Shown here: positions 38,837-48,661 of the stretch, in pieces
Position numbering within the stretch: position 1 is the stretch's first letter
Layout of the letters: every line of letters begins with the position of its first letter
Source of the DNA: Cytophagales bacterium
GTDB taxonomy: Bacteria; Bacteroidota; Bacteroidia; Cytophagales; 172606-1
DNA: 57,057 nt
NCBI GenBank assembly: GCA_030448185.1
Contig: JAUJNL010000048.1
Location: 1 to 57,057, forward strand
Direction: 5' to 3'
Position numbers and translations under genes: made by a program
Notes under the pieces: generated by a model
Database searches by the model: none
What the model was told of the DNA's origin: nothing
The model's input: the letters and a program-made list of their open reading frames with translations, nothing else

Positions 38837-39567
38837 ATGCAGACTATCCGGGTACAAACGACCCAAAACGTTTTTATTGAATATAGGCCTGCCAGCATTG
38901 GCGACCGTATATTGGCTACCTTACTTGACTGGGCAATCATGGTTGCCTATGTTTTTACTTCCTATAAGATTATTGCAGTATACGTAGCCACTACAGAATC
39001 ATTTTTCGAACTGAATTATGTACAATATCTGGTAATTTTTCTGCCGGTTTATTTTTATCACCTACTCTGTGAAATTTTCCTGAATGGCCAATCCATCGGA
39101 AAACGGGCTATGAACATTAAGGTGATTAAACTGGACGGAACGCAGCCTTCAATTGGTAATTATCTGCTTCGTTGGCTCATCCGCCCCATTGACATTACGG
39201 CGTTTATGGGGGCCGCCGCAATCATTACCATTTCTTCTAATAACCGGGGACAACGACTGGGAGATCTTGCAGCGGGTACTTCCGTGGTTTCTACCCACCG
39301 CCGGGAACGGTCTCTGGATACGATTCTTCCCGAGGTTGCCGACGAGAACTATACTCCGGTATATCCGCAGGCAGTTAACCTGTCTGACCGGGACATGGCC
39401 ATCATCCGAGAGGCCTTAAACGCCTATCATCAGGAAATGAACAGGACACCTGGCTGCTGCACAATCTAGTGAGCAAGGTGCAGGACTTACTCGGTGTACA
39501 TACACAACAATCCTACGTGGAATTTCTTCGGACCGTGCTGAAAGATCATATGTACCTGAGCCGGTAG
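38837..39567 (+). CDS. RDD family membrane protein (one frameshift)
   Basis: Start MQTIRVQTTQNVFIEYRPAS, then the RDD signature GDRILATLLDWAIMVAYVF with a conserved Arg and Asp pair, a second membrane segment (YLVIFLPVYFYHLLCEIFL) and GQSIGKRAMNIKVIKLDG. A third lies after LRWLIRPIDI. The soluble tail breaks in AACAGGACACC near 39445. One added G gives NRDTWLLHNLVSKVQDLLG, ending at 39567 (HMYLSR). About 243 residues. The transport or scaffold role is unknown. Confidence 0.85.
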
Positions 39568-39807
39568 AATTTTTTGTTTTGGGCTTTTAAGTAGCAGATC
39601 AAAAGTATTTGATGTTTTAAGGAAAAAGATCTAAGGATGGGGCGTGGTGTAGGACTCTTGGCGAATTAAATGAATGGCATACTCGACTAGATTAAGTAGC
39701 GTTGGTATTCATCCACATCGAAGCCTTTTTGCGCAAATTTGTTTCGTTGGTAGCCCATGCTTCAATTTACCAAAATAGTAACCGAATGGGAATAAGTAAG
39801 CCATTTA

Positions 39808-39992
39808 GGGTGTACGACAAATTGCAGATCAACCATTAAACTTTGTTCGTGTTGTTTCTTCGTGTTGTTCCGCATTTGCAATGCGGAACTGAGAAAAAGG
39901 GCATTTCAAATGCCTGGCTATACACATCCGCATTGCAACTATTCTCAGCGAAGCTAAATGCGGATGAACGCTCTGCATTTTGTCGTACACCC
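39808..39992. mobile_element. MITE-like 185-bp element with 20-bp terminal inverted repeats and CCATTTA duplication
   Basis: Terminal arms GGGTGTACGACAAATTGCAG (39808-39827) and its complement (39973-39992) differ at one position. CCATTTA flanks both sides: 39801-39807 directly and 39994-40000 after one extra G. Inside are nested palindromes: GTTCCGCATT-TGC-AATGCGGAAC, GGGCATTT-C-AAATGCC, and a larger one with CATCCGCATT and AATGCGGATG. It has no coding capacity. Confidence 0.7.
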
Positions 39993-40027
39993 GCCATTTA
40001 GCCATCGGGAGTTGATTGCGCAAATAA

Positions 40028-40435
40028 TATAACCTGATTACTGTTCGCCAGCAGTTACGGGAATGGTATAGCCGGGAAAATGTCTGGCAGCCAGGCGACA
40101 CCACCTTGCCTTCTATGGAGCAAGCCTTTCTCGACCGGGTACGCGTGGCCATCGCAGCGCATCTGGACGATGAGCAGTATAGCGTGGATCGGCTGGGGGA
40201 AGATGTAGGACTTAGCCGGGCACAGCTTCATCGCAAGCTCAAGGCACTCATCAACCAGACTCCCGGTGACTTGATTCGAATCATCCGGCTTGAACAAGCA
40301 CTGGTTTTACTAAAAGGGAATGTAGGCAGCGTAGCCGAGGTGGCTTATCGGGTCGGCTTCGGCAACCCATCCAACTTTTCCACCAGTTTTTCCCGCCACT
40401 TTGGCTATCCCCCAGCCAGGTTTAAAAGAAGCTAG
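40028..40435 (+). pseudogene. C-terminal AraC/linker fragment of a hybrid two-component (HTCS-type) regulator
   Basis: After an in-frame stop at 40025-40027 the frame reads NLITVRQQLREWYSRENVW, the segment that follows a receiver domain in HTCS proteins. LPSMEQAFLDRVRVAIAAHL and a complete AraC helix-turn-helix pair follow (YSVDRLGEDVGLSRAQLHRK, VAEVAYRVGFGNPSNFSTSF, SRHFGYPP). The sensor, kinase and receiver domains are absent upstream. A stand-alone start at 40106 (MPSMEQ) would give a 109-residue DNA-binding protein, which is possible but less likely. Confidence 0.65.
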
Positions 40436-40976
40436 ATCCTTTTGATCCTCAAGTACCTACTGATTCTACCCGAAAATAGACCTCTCCCTTTCCGTTTGGC
40501 CTGGTTGCAACAAATTCAAACACATTTGCAACGCTGGCCAATGCCCTTTTAAAGGAATAACCTTCTTTTGAACCTCAGTTCTACCCGGCATTTTGTCAAC
40601 AAGTGAGCCTGTCCTGGGCTTGTGTATCAGCACAAGCGACAGGAAACCCAGCGCATTAGCTCATTCCCTTCCCGCAGACAACCCGGTGAATAGCGAAGAA
40701 CCGAGTGATACAAACAGGTTTCACAAATAATGTTTTTTCAATCAGAATTACCGATACCCCATCGGAAGGCAATCCTTCATTCATCTCATCTTTTTCCCGT
40801 GGCTTCTCACCATACCTGCTTATCCCATGACTGAAGCACAGATTACCAGCAAAACTTTCTATTCTTGTAGCCGAGGCTAGCCGGATCGAAAACGTGGTGC
40901 AACTACTCCGGTATGCGCAAGCTTCGCGTTGGATTTAACCCACAGGAATATCGTTCCCTAATCTGTACAACTAAAA
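40436..40976. other. Gene-poor region with remnants
   Basis: No intact gene. A hairpin with inner stem GCTTGTG/CACAAGC and outer stem CCTGTC/GACAGG lies at 40608-40643. A short coding-like fragment at about 40850-40940 (VAEASRIENVVQLLRYAQAS) has no recognisable family. The region appears to be decayed sequence between the HTCS tail and SusD. Confidence 0.4.
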
Positions 40977-41001
40977 AAGCCTGGCTTAAAGCACCGGGCT
41001 T
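40977..41001. terminator. Terminator hairpin downstream of the SusD remnant
   Basis: AAGCCTGG (40977-40984), 9-base loop, CCGGGCTT (40994-41001) with one G-T pair, flanked by an A run on the left and CTTT on the right. It serves the minus-strand SusC/SusD transcript (the A run reads as a T tract) and may act in both directions. Confidence 0.65.
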
Positions 41002-41027
41002 CTTTGGCTTATGGTCATGAAGCACTG

Positions 41028-41960
41028 TTATTGATTGACAGGCGTAGGCTCAAACAAGCCAGGTAATTGTTCGGCGTTACTATTAGCGTTGGTGTTGATC
41101 TCACTTTGCGGAATAGGCAGACGTTGCGGTATACTGGGGGCATTAGAATTTCTTGAGGGCACGCCAATTACATTCCGGCTTCCGGCTAAGGTTTTTGCCC
41201 TTCGGATGTCATTGAATGACTCAATCTGGCCAACCAGGCTAAGGTATTTCTCGGTCAGCACTTCCTTTAACAGCGCTTCTTCGGGTGGTAAACCAGTAGG
41301 ATTTAGCAGTTGGCCGGCATCGAAGTCAATCCTTTCGTAGCTTTCGTAAACAGCCGTACCAGAAGCCTGATAAGCGTTTATCTGGTGATAGTTTCGCACC
41401 TGATTCAGGGCAGCCAAAGCCGCAATAAACTTAGGATTTTGACTGATTCGCAGCAGGGCCTCGGCCAGAATCAACTGGGTTTCCTCAAAGGTAACCAGCG
41501 GAAAGTCGGTATCTGCCGCAAAAAATCCGTTAGCTCCCGTATTCAGATTGGCAGTTGGTCCGGCTACGGAATAGAAATACTTGGTGCGGCCGGTTTCATT
41601 CGTTTTGACATTATTCCGGCCTTGCAGCAAGGTAACCGCAAAAGCTCCCTGCGCATTCATATCCCCGCCCGGCTCAGGGCCACGAAGTCGAAAACGGATT
41701 CATGTCTCTTCCCTGCGTGGTTCCGGCATAAGGCATTTTCATATCCTTAGCTGGACTAGAAATGCCCAGCAAAGCATGGGTAGCTGCTTCGGTATGATTT
41801 CCGGTATGCAGGTAATGGGCTTTCATACTGTGCGCGGCGGATATCCATCTTGTGGGATCACCACCGTAGTAAATATCCCGAACGCCCAGCGAAGTTCCAG
41901 ACGCCGAGGTTGGCAATGCCGCTGTCGAGTTTAGCTTGCACGGACTGGTACACGTCCCGC
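41028..41960 (-). pseudogene. SusD/RagB-like lipoprotein, N-terminus missing
   Basis: Only the C-terminal two thirds is present. From the join near 41960 it reads VVRDVYQSVQAKLDSGIANL, then with frame changes near 41880 and 41665 the core RWISAAHSMKAHYLHTGN, LVTFEETQLILAEALLRISQ, ESFNDIRRAKTLAG and the C-terminal IPQRLPIPQSEINTN. These are standard SusD landmarks. The signal peptide, lipobox and first roughly 150-180 residues are lacking and are replaced by SusC sequence. SusD proteins cap SusC transporters at the cell surface. Confidence 0.8.
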
Positions 41961-44297
41961 ACCACCTCCCATTCGGTTTTTTGCTCGGGCTTCAAGTTAG
42001 GATTGCCCCGGACTGGTGACTGGATAAAACCACCTCCATAGGCAATGGCATCCAACGTGGTCTCGAAAGTTTCGCCAATCTGGGTGTTGTCAGCCGGTTG
42101 AAAGTACGTGAGGGTTTGGTAAGGCCGGGTTGAACGCCCACTACGCCACAAGCGGCCCGCAATTTCCCGAAGCTAAGCACCGGATTGTTTTGCAAAAAGG
42201 ATAGTTGCGTAAACTGCCAGGCTAACCCGGCTGACGGGTAAAAGAAAGTGCTTTGAGCTGTGCCAAAGGTAGAAGCGGTTTCGGCCCTGCCGGTCAGGGA
42301 AAAGAACAACATATTCAGGGCGTGCAGGTTCAGTTGCCCATACAAAGCCCCCGTCCGGGATGACCGTGTTTGCATTAAATGGGGAACGGGAATTGATAGA
42401 TGAGTTTTGCAGTTGCGGTGGCGAAAAAGGGTTGAGCAGATTGGTCACCTGGGCGCCTACTTGCTCCGCCTCGCGGTGGTTTAGGTTAAACCCGGCCAGC
42501 AAAGTTCTGCCCAATCCACCATTCAGGTCTTTGGTCGCTTGCACGATGAAGTCATTGTTGAATTGTGTTTCGCTAATTACTTCATCCCGGTAGGCTCCCG
42601 TTAAGAAGGTGGGCGATTGTAAGGGATACATTGCCGAACGCCCATCGGTGTAACGGTCCAGCCCCGTACGGTTGAGGAAATGCAGCCAATGAGCAGCCTG
42701 ATACTTCAATTCCAGGCTTCCTGTCAGACGGTCTACCTGGGTTTCGTTCCTGTTGCGGTTCATCGTCCAGAAGGGATTGGCAAATCCGGGGTTTCCGATG
42801 GGGCCAAGCAGGGCATTGGGAATGGCCAGGGCACCAATTGATTCCGGTAACTGATGTGTCTTCCGGGGAAAATCTGTCCAGTGGGGTCCGTATAAGTACC
42901 TTCGAAATAGGCATTGTTGAAATCGGGTGGGGTGCGTAAAGCGCCCAGTATCAGGCCGTCTTGGTTATTGCCGTGTTGCACCCGGTCGGAGTGGACGCGG
43001 CTGTAAGCGAAGGCAATATCCGAACTGAACCGATGCCCGAACTGCCGGGTGCTGTTGACCCGCAGGGTGGTGGTGCGGTCGTAGTTACTGTTATTCTTAA
43101 TAACCCCTGGGTATACGTTTTGCCCAGGCTGATAAAGTAGGTAGACTGCTCATCGCCACCGCTGATACTTAGCGAATGGTCGGTCGTATGGCCAGTTCGG
43201 AAAATCTCATTCGCATGGTCATACACATCCCGGGAACGTTTGCCGCCGTGCGGATTGGCCGGGGTGCCGGGGGCAATGGCAAATCGCTGAGTACCATCGG
43301 CAAAAGTGACCACTCCCTGGTAGCCGGGTTCTCCCGGCTCGATAAAATCATCGGGGCCGCCGGGACGGTCGGCAATTTTGTCCCCCCAGCTTAGTACACT
43401 GGCTGGACCAGCGGAAAAATACAAACCACTTACCCCTTGTCCATAAGCGGTTTGTAGTTCCGGCAATCGATTCACCCGGTCCAGGCTGTAGGAAGAGCGG
43501 AGCGAGATAGTGGGCTTGCCCCCCGTATTCCGGCCTTTTTTAGTGGTAACCACCATAACGCCGTTCGCTGCCCGCGTACCCCATAAAGCCGCCGCCGAAG
43601 CGCCGCGAAGAATTTCCACCGAGGCAATGTCATTGGGATTCAGGTCATTGATCCGCGACTGCTGCACCACTCCGCCGGATTGGTTGTTGCCTTCGCCGCC
43701 CCCGGCCAGTATCCCTTCGTCACTGAGGGTGGAGTTATATACCGGTACGCCATCAATCACGATGAGAGGCTGCAAATTGCCCGTAATGCTGCTTTGCCCC
43801 CGGATCTGAATAGAGGCACCGGCTCCCGGATCGCCACTGGTACGGGTAATGAGCACACCGGGCGTTTTACCCGACAGGGCGGTCAGCAGACTGGTTTCTC
43901 CCGATTGCACTAAGGCCATTCCTTTTACGGGGGAAGAGGCCGAAGCAAACTGATCACGATCTCCCTCCAGCCCCAACGCGGTAACTACCACTTCATTCAG
44001 CTGGCGGGTATCCGGCAAGAGCCGGACTGTCAGCTGGGTTTGGTTCACTACGGCAACTGCTACGCTGATATAACCCACATAGGAGAAAACCAAGGTATCA
44101 TCCGGGGCAGCCGAAATAGTAAATTTGCCGTCGCGGTCAGTCACTTGGCCCTTGGTGGTATGCTGTACCAGCACATTTACCCCGGTAAGCGGCAACTGGT
44201 TTGCGTCGGTTACTTGGCCGCTGACGTTTTGGCTTTGGGCAACAGCCGACACGCCTGACAGCCCGAATAACAGGCTTAACAAGAAAGCTTTGTTCAT
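41960..44297 (-). pseudogene. SusC/RagA-like TonB-dependent transporter, C-terminus missing, frameshifted
   Basis: Signal peptide (LLSLLFGLSGVSAVAQ), carboxypeptidase-like domain (VSGQVTDANQLPLTGVNVLV, GKFTISAAPDDTLVFSYVGY), then VVTALGLEGDRD and the plug domain (GKTPGVLITRTSGDPGAGAS, IQIRGQSSITGNLQPLIVID, NPNDIASVEILRGASAAALW). Barrel strands follow through several frame changes. The frame reaches NPNLKPEQKTEWE, a position about 220-250 residues from the usual end, and then joins SusD sequence directly. The last barrel strands are missing. Whether deletion is real or an assembly join cannot be told here. Confidence 0.82.
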
Positions 44298-44412
44298 GTA
44301 AGTAGAGAATTAATTCAAGGGTAGGACGTGACTAACGACGCAGTTTCGAATGCTGAATGTCAAACAAGGATTGATAAATATCGAAAGAAAATGAAGGTTA
44401 GAGAGGTGAGAC
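44298..44412. other. Short spacer with half of a palindromic word
   Basis: Holds GAATGTCAAACAAGGATTGA (from 44355), matching the left arm of the inverted repeat at 35088-35160, followed by the same TAAATATCGAA. The complementary arm is absent. Confidence 0.5.
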
Positions 44413-45759
44413 CTATCCGCCGCCCGCTTCCCGGATAAGTTGTTCATAGAACCACAGTGACTGGCGAAAACTCTGCAGGCTCACCCGTTCGCTGGGGCCG
44501 TGAAAACCGATAGGGTCCGTCATGGGGCTAAACCGGATAATGCTGTTTGAAATTGACTGCAAGTGCCGGGAATCGGTGCCTCCGATGAACAAAAAAGGAG
44601 TCACCACCGTCCCGGAAAAAGTCTTCTTCACCGCTCTTTCTACCTGGCGGTACCCATAGCTGTTTACATTTGTTATGGCAGAAGCCTCTCTTTCCGTTAA
44701 CACCCCGATCCGGACGCGTTCGTCATCCACGATTTCCCGGATGCGCCCTATTGCGAATCGAATCGAATCGCCGGGAAGCAGCCGGAGGTTAAGCGTGGCC
44801 GTAGCGGTACTAGGCACTACATTTTCTTTCATTCCGGCAGAGAGTATGGTCGGGACTGTGGTAGTTCGCACAATGGCATTACCGGCTGGCGATTTTTCGT
44901 AGGTGCTGATAATCAAACTTTTCAGCAGTCCCGCATTGGCAAATGCCAGCTTTTAGAGAAAAGGCAATTCGGGACCGATATGGGCAATAAAATCATTAGA
45001 CGGGGTTAAATCGGCTCTAAACGGATGCTGGCGGATTTTTTCCAGGGCCTGATTCAGAATAGCAATGGCGGTTTCCGGTTCGGGCATGGAAGAATGACCA
45101 CCCGCCTTTTCGACGGAAAGCCTAAGCGTAAGAAACCCTTTTTCCGAAGTACCTAGCAGGGCTACCGGCTGGCGCATACCCGGTATTTTTCCCGGGTTAC
45201 AAAACCGCCTTCATCCAACACCATTTCGGCTTGCACCTTACGGGCTTGCAATAATTCGGCTACTTTACCGGCTCCATTGGATCCGCTAGCTTCTTCGTCG
45301 TGGCCGAAAACGAGGTACACCGACCGGTTGGGCCGGTACTTTTCCCGTAACAGCTTTTCGACGGATTCCAGTATGGCAATCAGGTTGGCTTTGTTATCCA
45401 CGGCGCCGCGCCCCCAGATGTACCCGTCTTTTACCACACCGCCGAAAGGGTCCACTTTCCACAACGATTGGCTGGCCGCTTCTACGGGTACTACGTCCAG
45501 GTGCGCCATCAGAATCACTGGTTTTAACGCCGGGTTTTTACCCGCCCAGCTAAATAACAGGCTATATTTACTGACCTGCTCCCTGCGGAGGTTCCGGTGC
45601 ACCAATGGGTAGGTGGCTTCCAGAAACCGGTGAAACCCCATAAATTGGGCAGAGTCCAGTTGGCTGGAATCCTGGTAGGTAATGGTTTTAAACTGAATGG
45701 CTTGCCCAAGATGTCGTACCGCTGAAGCCTGCTAAATGTTAGCAACGGATTTTCTGCAT
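44413..45759 (-). CDS. M20 family metallopeptidase (carboxypeptidase PM20D1-like, frameshifted)
   Basis: The core is recognisable: VILMAHLDVVPVEAAS with metal-ligand His and Asp, FGGVVKDGYIWGRGAVDNKA (GRGAxDNK ligand/catalytic block), LVFGHDEEASGSNGAGKVAE (catalytic Glu pair), the dimerisation domain LRLSVEKAGGHSSMPEPETA, and the terminal His ligand region FLFIGGTDSRHLQSIS. Breaks lie near 45640, 45165 and 44930. The N-terminus upstream of the GKAIQFKTI-type block is unclear, and a membrane anchor normally present in this subfamily is not recovered. About 450 residues. Hydrolyses or forms amide bonds of amino-acid derivatives; substrate unknown. Confidence 0.8.
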
Positions 45760-46079
45760 AAAAGAGATGGATTGAAAAAGAGTAGATTCAGCCATTGCAA
45801 AACTGTAACCTTTAACTAGGTCCCTGTTTTTCGGTGAATTGCTTAACTCAGTAGCGCAAAAAACAGGCAGATATAGCGCCAAGAGTTACGTATGGTTTTA
45901 GTTCGCTCTGCTTGCATAAGCCATATACCTGATGTTAAGTGTAGCGGATAAGCCAGTTGTGATGAATGGTCGGTTGCCGAAATAAGACGATTCTTCTTTT
46001 TATTTAACCCATGTCATCTGCCTGACAATTCACCAGTGAAGGGAGCTTTAGCTTTGTTGCGATCAACTATTCAAACTTT
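45760..46079. other. Divergent spacer upstream of the first YHS gene
   Basis: No gene. A TAGCTTTG box (46049-46056) matches TAnnTTTG exactly and lies 24 bases before the YHS start codon, but no TTTG box is found about 20 bases upstream of it. A possible promoter only. Confidence 0.35.
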
Positions 46080-46538
46080 ATGATATCGCTTAACCAGATC
46101 AAACTGTTTGCCTATATGGTAATGGCCGTCCTCTTTTCCGTTCCCGTCCTGGCGCAGCCATCCGAAGTTTTTAATACCGAGCAAGGGGCGATTCGGGGCT
46201 ATGACCCGGTGGCTTACTTTACAGTCGGTAAACCCGTAAAGGGCGACCCGCAATTTACCTATGCCTGGAAAGGTGCCGATTGGCATTTTGCTAGCGGCGA
46301 AAACCTGGCGGCGTTTAAAGCTGAGCCCGAAAAATACGCTCCTCAGTACGGTGGCTACTGCGCTTATGGCACGGCAGATGGCCACAAAGCCCCTACCGAG
46401 CCCGACACCTGGACGATTGTAAACGACAAACTGTACCTCAACTACAATAAGAAAGTAAAAGAAACCTGGAGCAAAGACAAAGCAGGCTACATTAAAAAAG
46501 CCGATGCTAACTGGCCTGAGGTAGCCAAGCAGGAATAA
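46080..46538 (+). CDS. YHS domain exported protein (copy 1)
   Basis: A 152-residue protein with a signal peptide (MAVLFSVPVLAQ). The YHS-domain family signature is RGYDPVAYFTVGKPVKGDPQ, FASGENLAAFKAEPEKYAPQ and YGGYCAYGTADG. The C-terminus is KADANWPEVAK. The C-containing YGGYCAY is the position that is selenocysteine-adjacent or Cys in the (seleno)protein group. Often considered metal-related (YHS domains occur with copper/heavy-metal proteins), but the role is unproven. A paralogue with about half identical residues lies 1.6 kb downstream. Confidence 0.85.
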   Translation: MISLNQIKLFAYMVMAVLFSVPVLAQPSEVFNTEQGAIRGYDPVAYFTVGKPVKGDPQFTYAWKGADWHFASGENLAAFKAEPEKYAPQYGGYCAYGTADGHKAPTEPDTWTIVNDKLYLNYNKKVKETWSKDKAGYIKKADANWPEVAKQE

Positions 46539-46644
46539 GGCTTATTGAAAACCCAAACTTGTCTGGTTAGGATTAGTCTAATCCAGCCGCTATCCGTTGG
46601 CCAACCGCTTTGATGTCCTTGCCCGACTCCCAACAAATAAAGCA

Positions 46645-47112
46645 ATGGAAAAAGCCATCGAAGAACTTCACATTGAAAAAATTAATTCGATTCAAACGCT
46701 GGAAAAATGCGCGGAATTGCTAGTGGAAGCCTATAATGCCCCACCCTGGAACGACAATTGGACCAAAGCAAAGGCGTTGGAAAAACTGACCTGTTTCTAC
46801 CATTCACCCCAATTCTTTGGATGGACGGCCAGGCAGGATACCCATCTTTTGGGTTGTTGCGTGGGCAATATAGAGCCGTATTTCTCCGGAGATTACTTTT
46901 ATTTGAAAGAAATGTTCGTATCGGTTCACGCCCAACGGAAGGGCGTCGGGTTTCGCCTGATGGCGGTTTTGAAAGGGTATTTGGAAACAGTTGATATTCA
47001 AACGATTATTTTATTTACTTCCAGGGATGTGTTTCCTTTTGATTTCTATCTAAAGAATGGCTTCCGTGAAATGGAAGGGATGCGAATGATGCATGCGGGA
47101 CCGACCGCGTAA
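46645..47112 (+). CDS. GNAT family N-acetyltransferase
   Basis: About 155 residues from ATG 46645 (MEKAIEELHIEKINSIQ). An upstream TTG start at 46597 is possible but adds a non-conserved stretch. Acetyl-CoA binding motif A is LKEMFVSVHAQRKGVGFRLM (RKGVGxxL), and the C-terminal motif is FPFDFYLKNGFREMEGMRM. Substrate unknown. Followed by an intrinsic terminator. Confidence 0.8.
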   Translation: MEKAIEELHIEKINSIQTLEKCAELLVEAYNAPPWNDNWTKAKALEKLTCFYHSPQFFGWTARQDTHLLGCCVGNIEPYFSGDYFYLKEMFVSVHAQRKGVGFRLMAVLKGYLETVDIQTIILFTSRDVFPFDFYLKNGFREMEGMRMMHAGPTA

Positions 47113-47168
47113 GTAACAACCAGATAAATGAAGTAGCGGGCCCGAAGCTAGTCCGTTCCACTACACCA

Positions 47169-47201
47169 AGACCTCCGCATTTTGGATGCAGAGGTCTTTT
47201 T
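47169..47201 (+). terminator. Rho-independent terminator after the GNAT gene
   Basis: AGACCTCCGCAT (47169-47180), short TTTGG loop, then ATGCAGAGGTCT with one internal mismatch, followed by TTTTT. Confidence 0.8.
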
Positions 47202-47392
47202 GCGAGAAGCTATTTGCCTGTACGCTAAAATTTTATTTAATTGTTATACTTTTCGTGAGATTTTCTCGGCCATTGTGCGATACATCAGCCTTATGGAAGA
47301 AGATTCCTGACCCGATACGCAGGCTGGGAAGACCAAGAAATTTTCTGGCGTAATAACACTGTGTCCTGACTTCTACGCTCAATCTCTTCCGC

Positions 47393-48073
47393 ATGGAAAC
47401 GATTAAATACTGGTACCTGCGCAACCACGAACTATTCGCCCAAATGAACGAAGCCGAAATCAAAGGGCTTTGCGTAATTACCGGTTTTAGAAAAGCCCAC
47501 AAAAACGAGATTATTTACTTTGCCCACGAGCCGGTTAGGCGAATCTACCTCCTCAAAAAAGGAATTATCAAAATTGTGTCGGGGGATGAGGAAGGCAACG
47601 AAGTCATCAAGGAAATCATCCAGCAAGGGGATTTGTTCGGAGAAATTACCCTGAGCCGTACGGCCGGCAATGAATCCGAGTATGCCAAGGCCATCACCGA
47701 CGAAGTAATTATCTGCTCGTTTACCCTCAATGATTTTGAGCAGGTGCTGGAAAAAAACCCGGCCATTTCCCTTAAATATACCAAGCGAATGGGCGATAAG
47801 CTAAAGGCCCTTGAAAACCGCTATGCCAACCTGATTTTTAAGGATGTACGTACCCGCCTGGTGGATTATCTCAAGGCGTTTGCCCAGACTCACGGAAAGC
47901 TGGAAAACAACCAGCTGACCGTGAAGAATTACCTCACCCACCAGGACCTGGCCTCACTTACCGGGTCTACCCGGCAGACGGTTACTTCCATTCTGAATCA
48001 ACTGGAAAAGGAGAATAAGTTATTTTATTCCCGGAGCCAGATTATCATTCCCAACGTGGAGAGCTTTCACTAA
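47393..48073 (+). CDS. Crp/Fnr family transcriptional regulator
   Basis: A 226-residue protein. The N-terminal cyclic-nucleotide-binding-type beta roll has NEIIYFAHEPVRRIYLLKKG, ILIPVSGDEEGNEV-type strands and QGDLFGEITLSRTAGNESE. A dimerisation helix follows, and the C-terminal winged helix has LTHQDLASLTGSTRQTVTSI and LNQLEKENKLFYSRSQIII. No Fnr-type Cys cluster is apparent in the N-terminus. It lies between the two YHS genes and is a candidate regulator of the second (91 bases downstream). Confidence 0.9.
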   Translation: METIKYWYLRNHELFAQMNEAEIKGLCVITGFRKAHKNEIIYFAHEPVRRIYLLKKGIIKIVSGDEEGNEVIKEIIQQGDLFGEITLSRTAGNESEYAKAITDEVIICSFTLNDFEQVLEKNPAISLKYTKRMGDKLKALENRYANLIFKDVRTRLVDYLKAFAQTHGKLENNQLTVKNYLTHQDLASLTGSTRQTVTSILNQLEKENKLFYSRSQIIIPNVESFH

Positions 48074-48163
48074 GCTTTCCGGGAATCTTGTTCCGATTGT
48101 CGGGCAGCAGACATTGGTAGCGGTGAGTCCGTGTTACTTTTACAACACCAACGTACCACTACT

Positions 48164-48640
48164 ATGAAAGCACTCCTCGTCTACCTGGTAAGTCTGCTGG
48201 CCGGAACCACCCTGCTTACCTCCGCCACCGACCCAACTGAAACCGCCAAACGCAAAAAGCATTTTAACCTTGAAAAGAATGTAGCCTTGGAAGGCTACGA
48301 CCCCGTGGCGTATTTTACGCAACACAAAGCCATGAAAGGCAACCCAGCCCACCAGTTTACCTACGAAGGGGTCATCTATCAGTTCAGCAGCCCGGCCCAT
48401 CTGGAAGCATTCAAGCAAAATCCGGGTAAGTACGAACCCCAGTACGGCGGCTGGTGCGCCTACGCCATGGGGGACAGCGGCGAGAAGGTAGAAGTGGACC
48501 CGGAGACTTTTAAGGTAAAAGACGGCAAACTGTACTTATTCTACAACAAATACTTCAACAACACGCTGACCAAGTGGAATAAAGACGAAACCAGTCTGCA
48601 AAAGAAAGCCGATCTCAACTGGCCGAAATTGTACATCTAA
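48164..48640 (+). CDS. YHS domain exported protein (copy 2)
   Basis: A 158-residue protein from ATG 48164. Signal peptide (LLVYLVSLLAGTTLLTSA). Family motifs are LEGYDPVAYFTQHKAMKGNP, FSSPAHLEAFKQNPGKYEPQ and YGGWCAYAMGDSGEKVEVDP. The C-terminus is KKADLNWPKLYI. Shares the order and spacing of all motifs with the YHS protein at 46080-46538. Likely periplasmic. Followed by a small gap and the YceI-led operon. Confidence 0.85.
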   Translation: MKALLVYLVSLLAGTTLLTSATDPTETAKRKKHFNLEKNVALEGYDPVAYFTQHKAMKGNPAHQFTYEGVIYQFSSPAHLEAFKQNPGKYEPQYGGWCAYAMGDSGEKVEVDPETFKVKDGKLYLFYNKYFNNTLTKWNKDETSLQKKADLNWPKLYI

Positions 48641-48661
48641 GTCCTTTAGACACTGAAGAAC

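Noticed and set aside
43510..43913. Long antisense open frames inside susC (and similar ones inside ettA, the M20 and phosphatase genes)
   Set aside because: They mirror high-GC codon usage of the real genes on the other strand and show no signal peptides, motifs or plausible family sequence.
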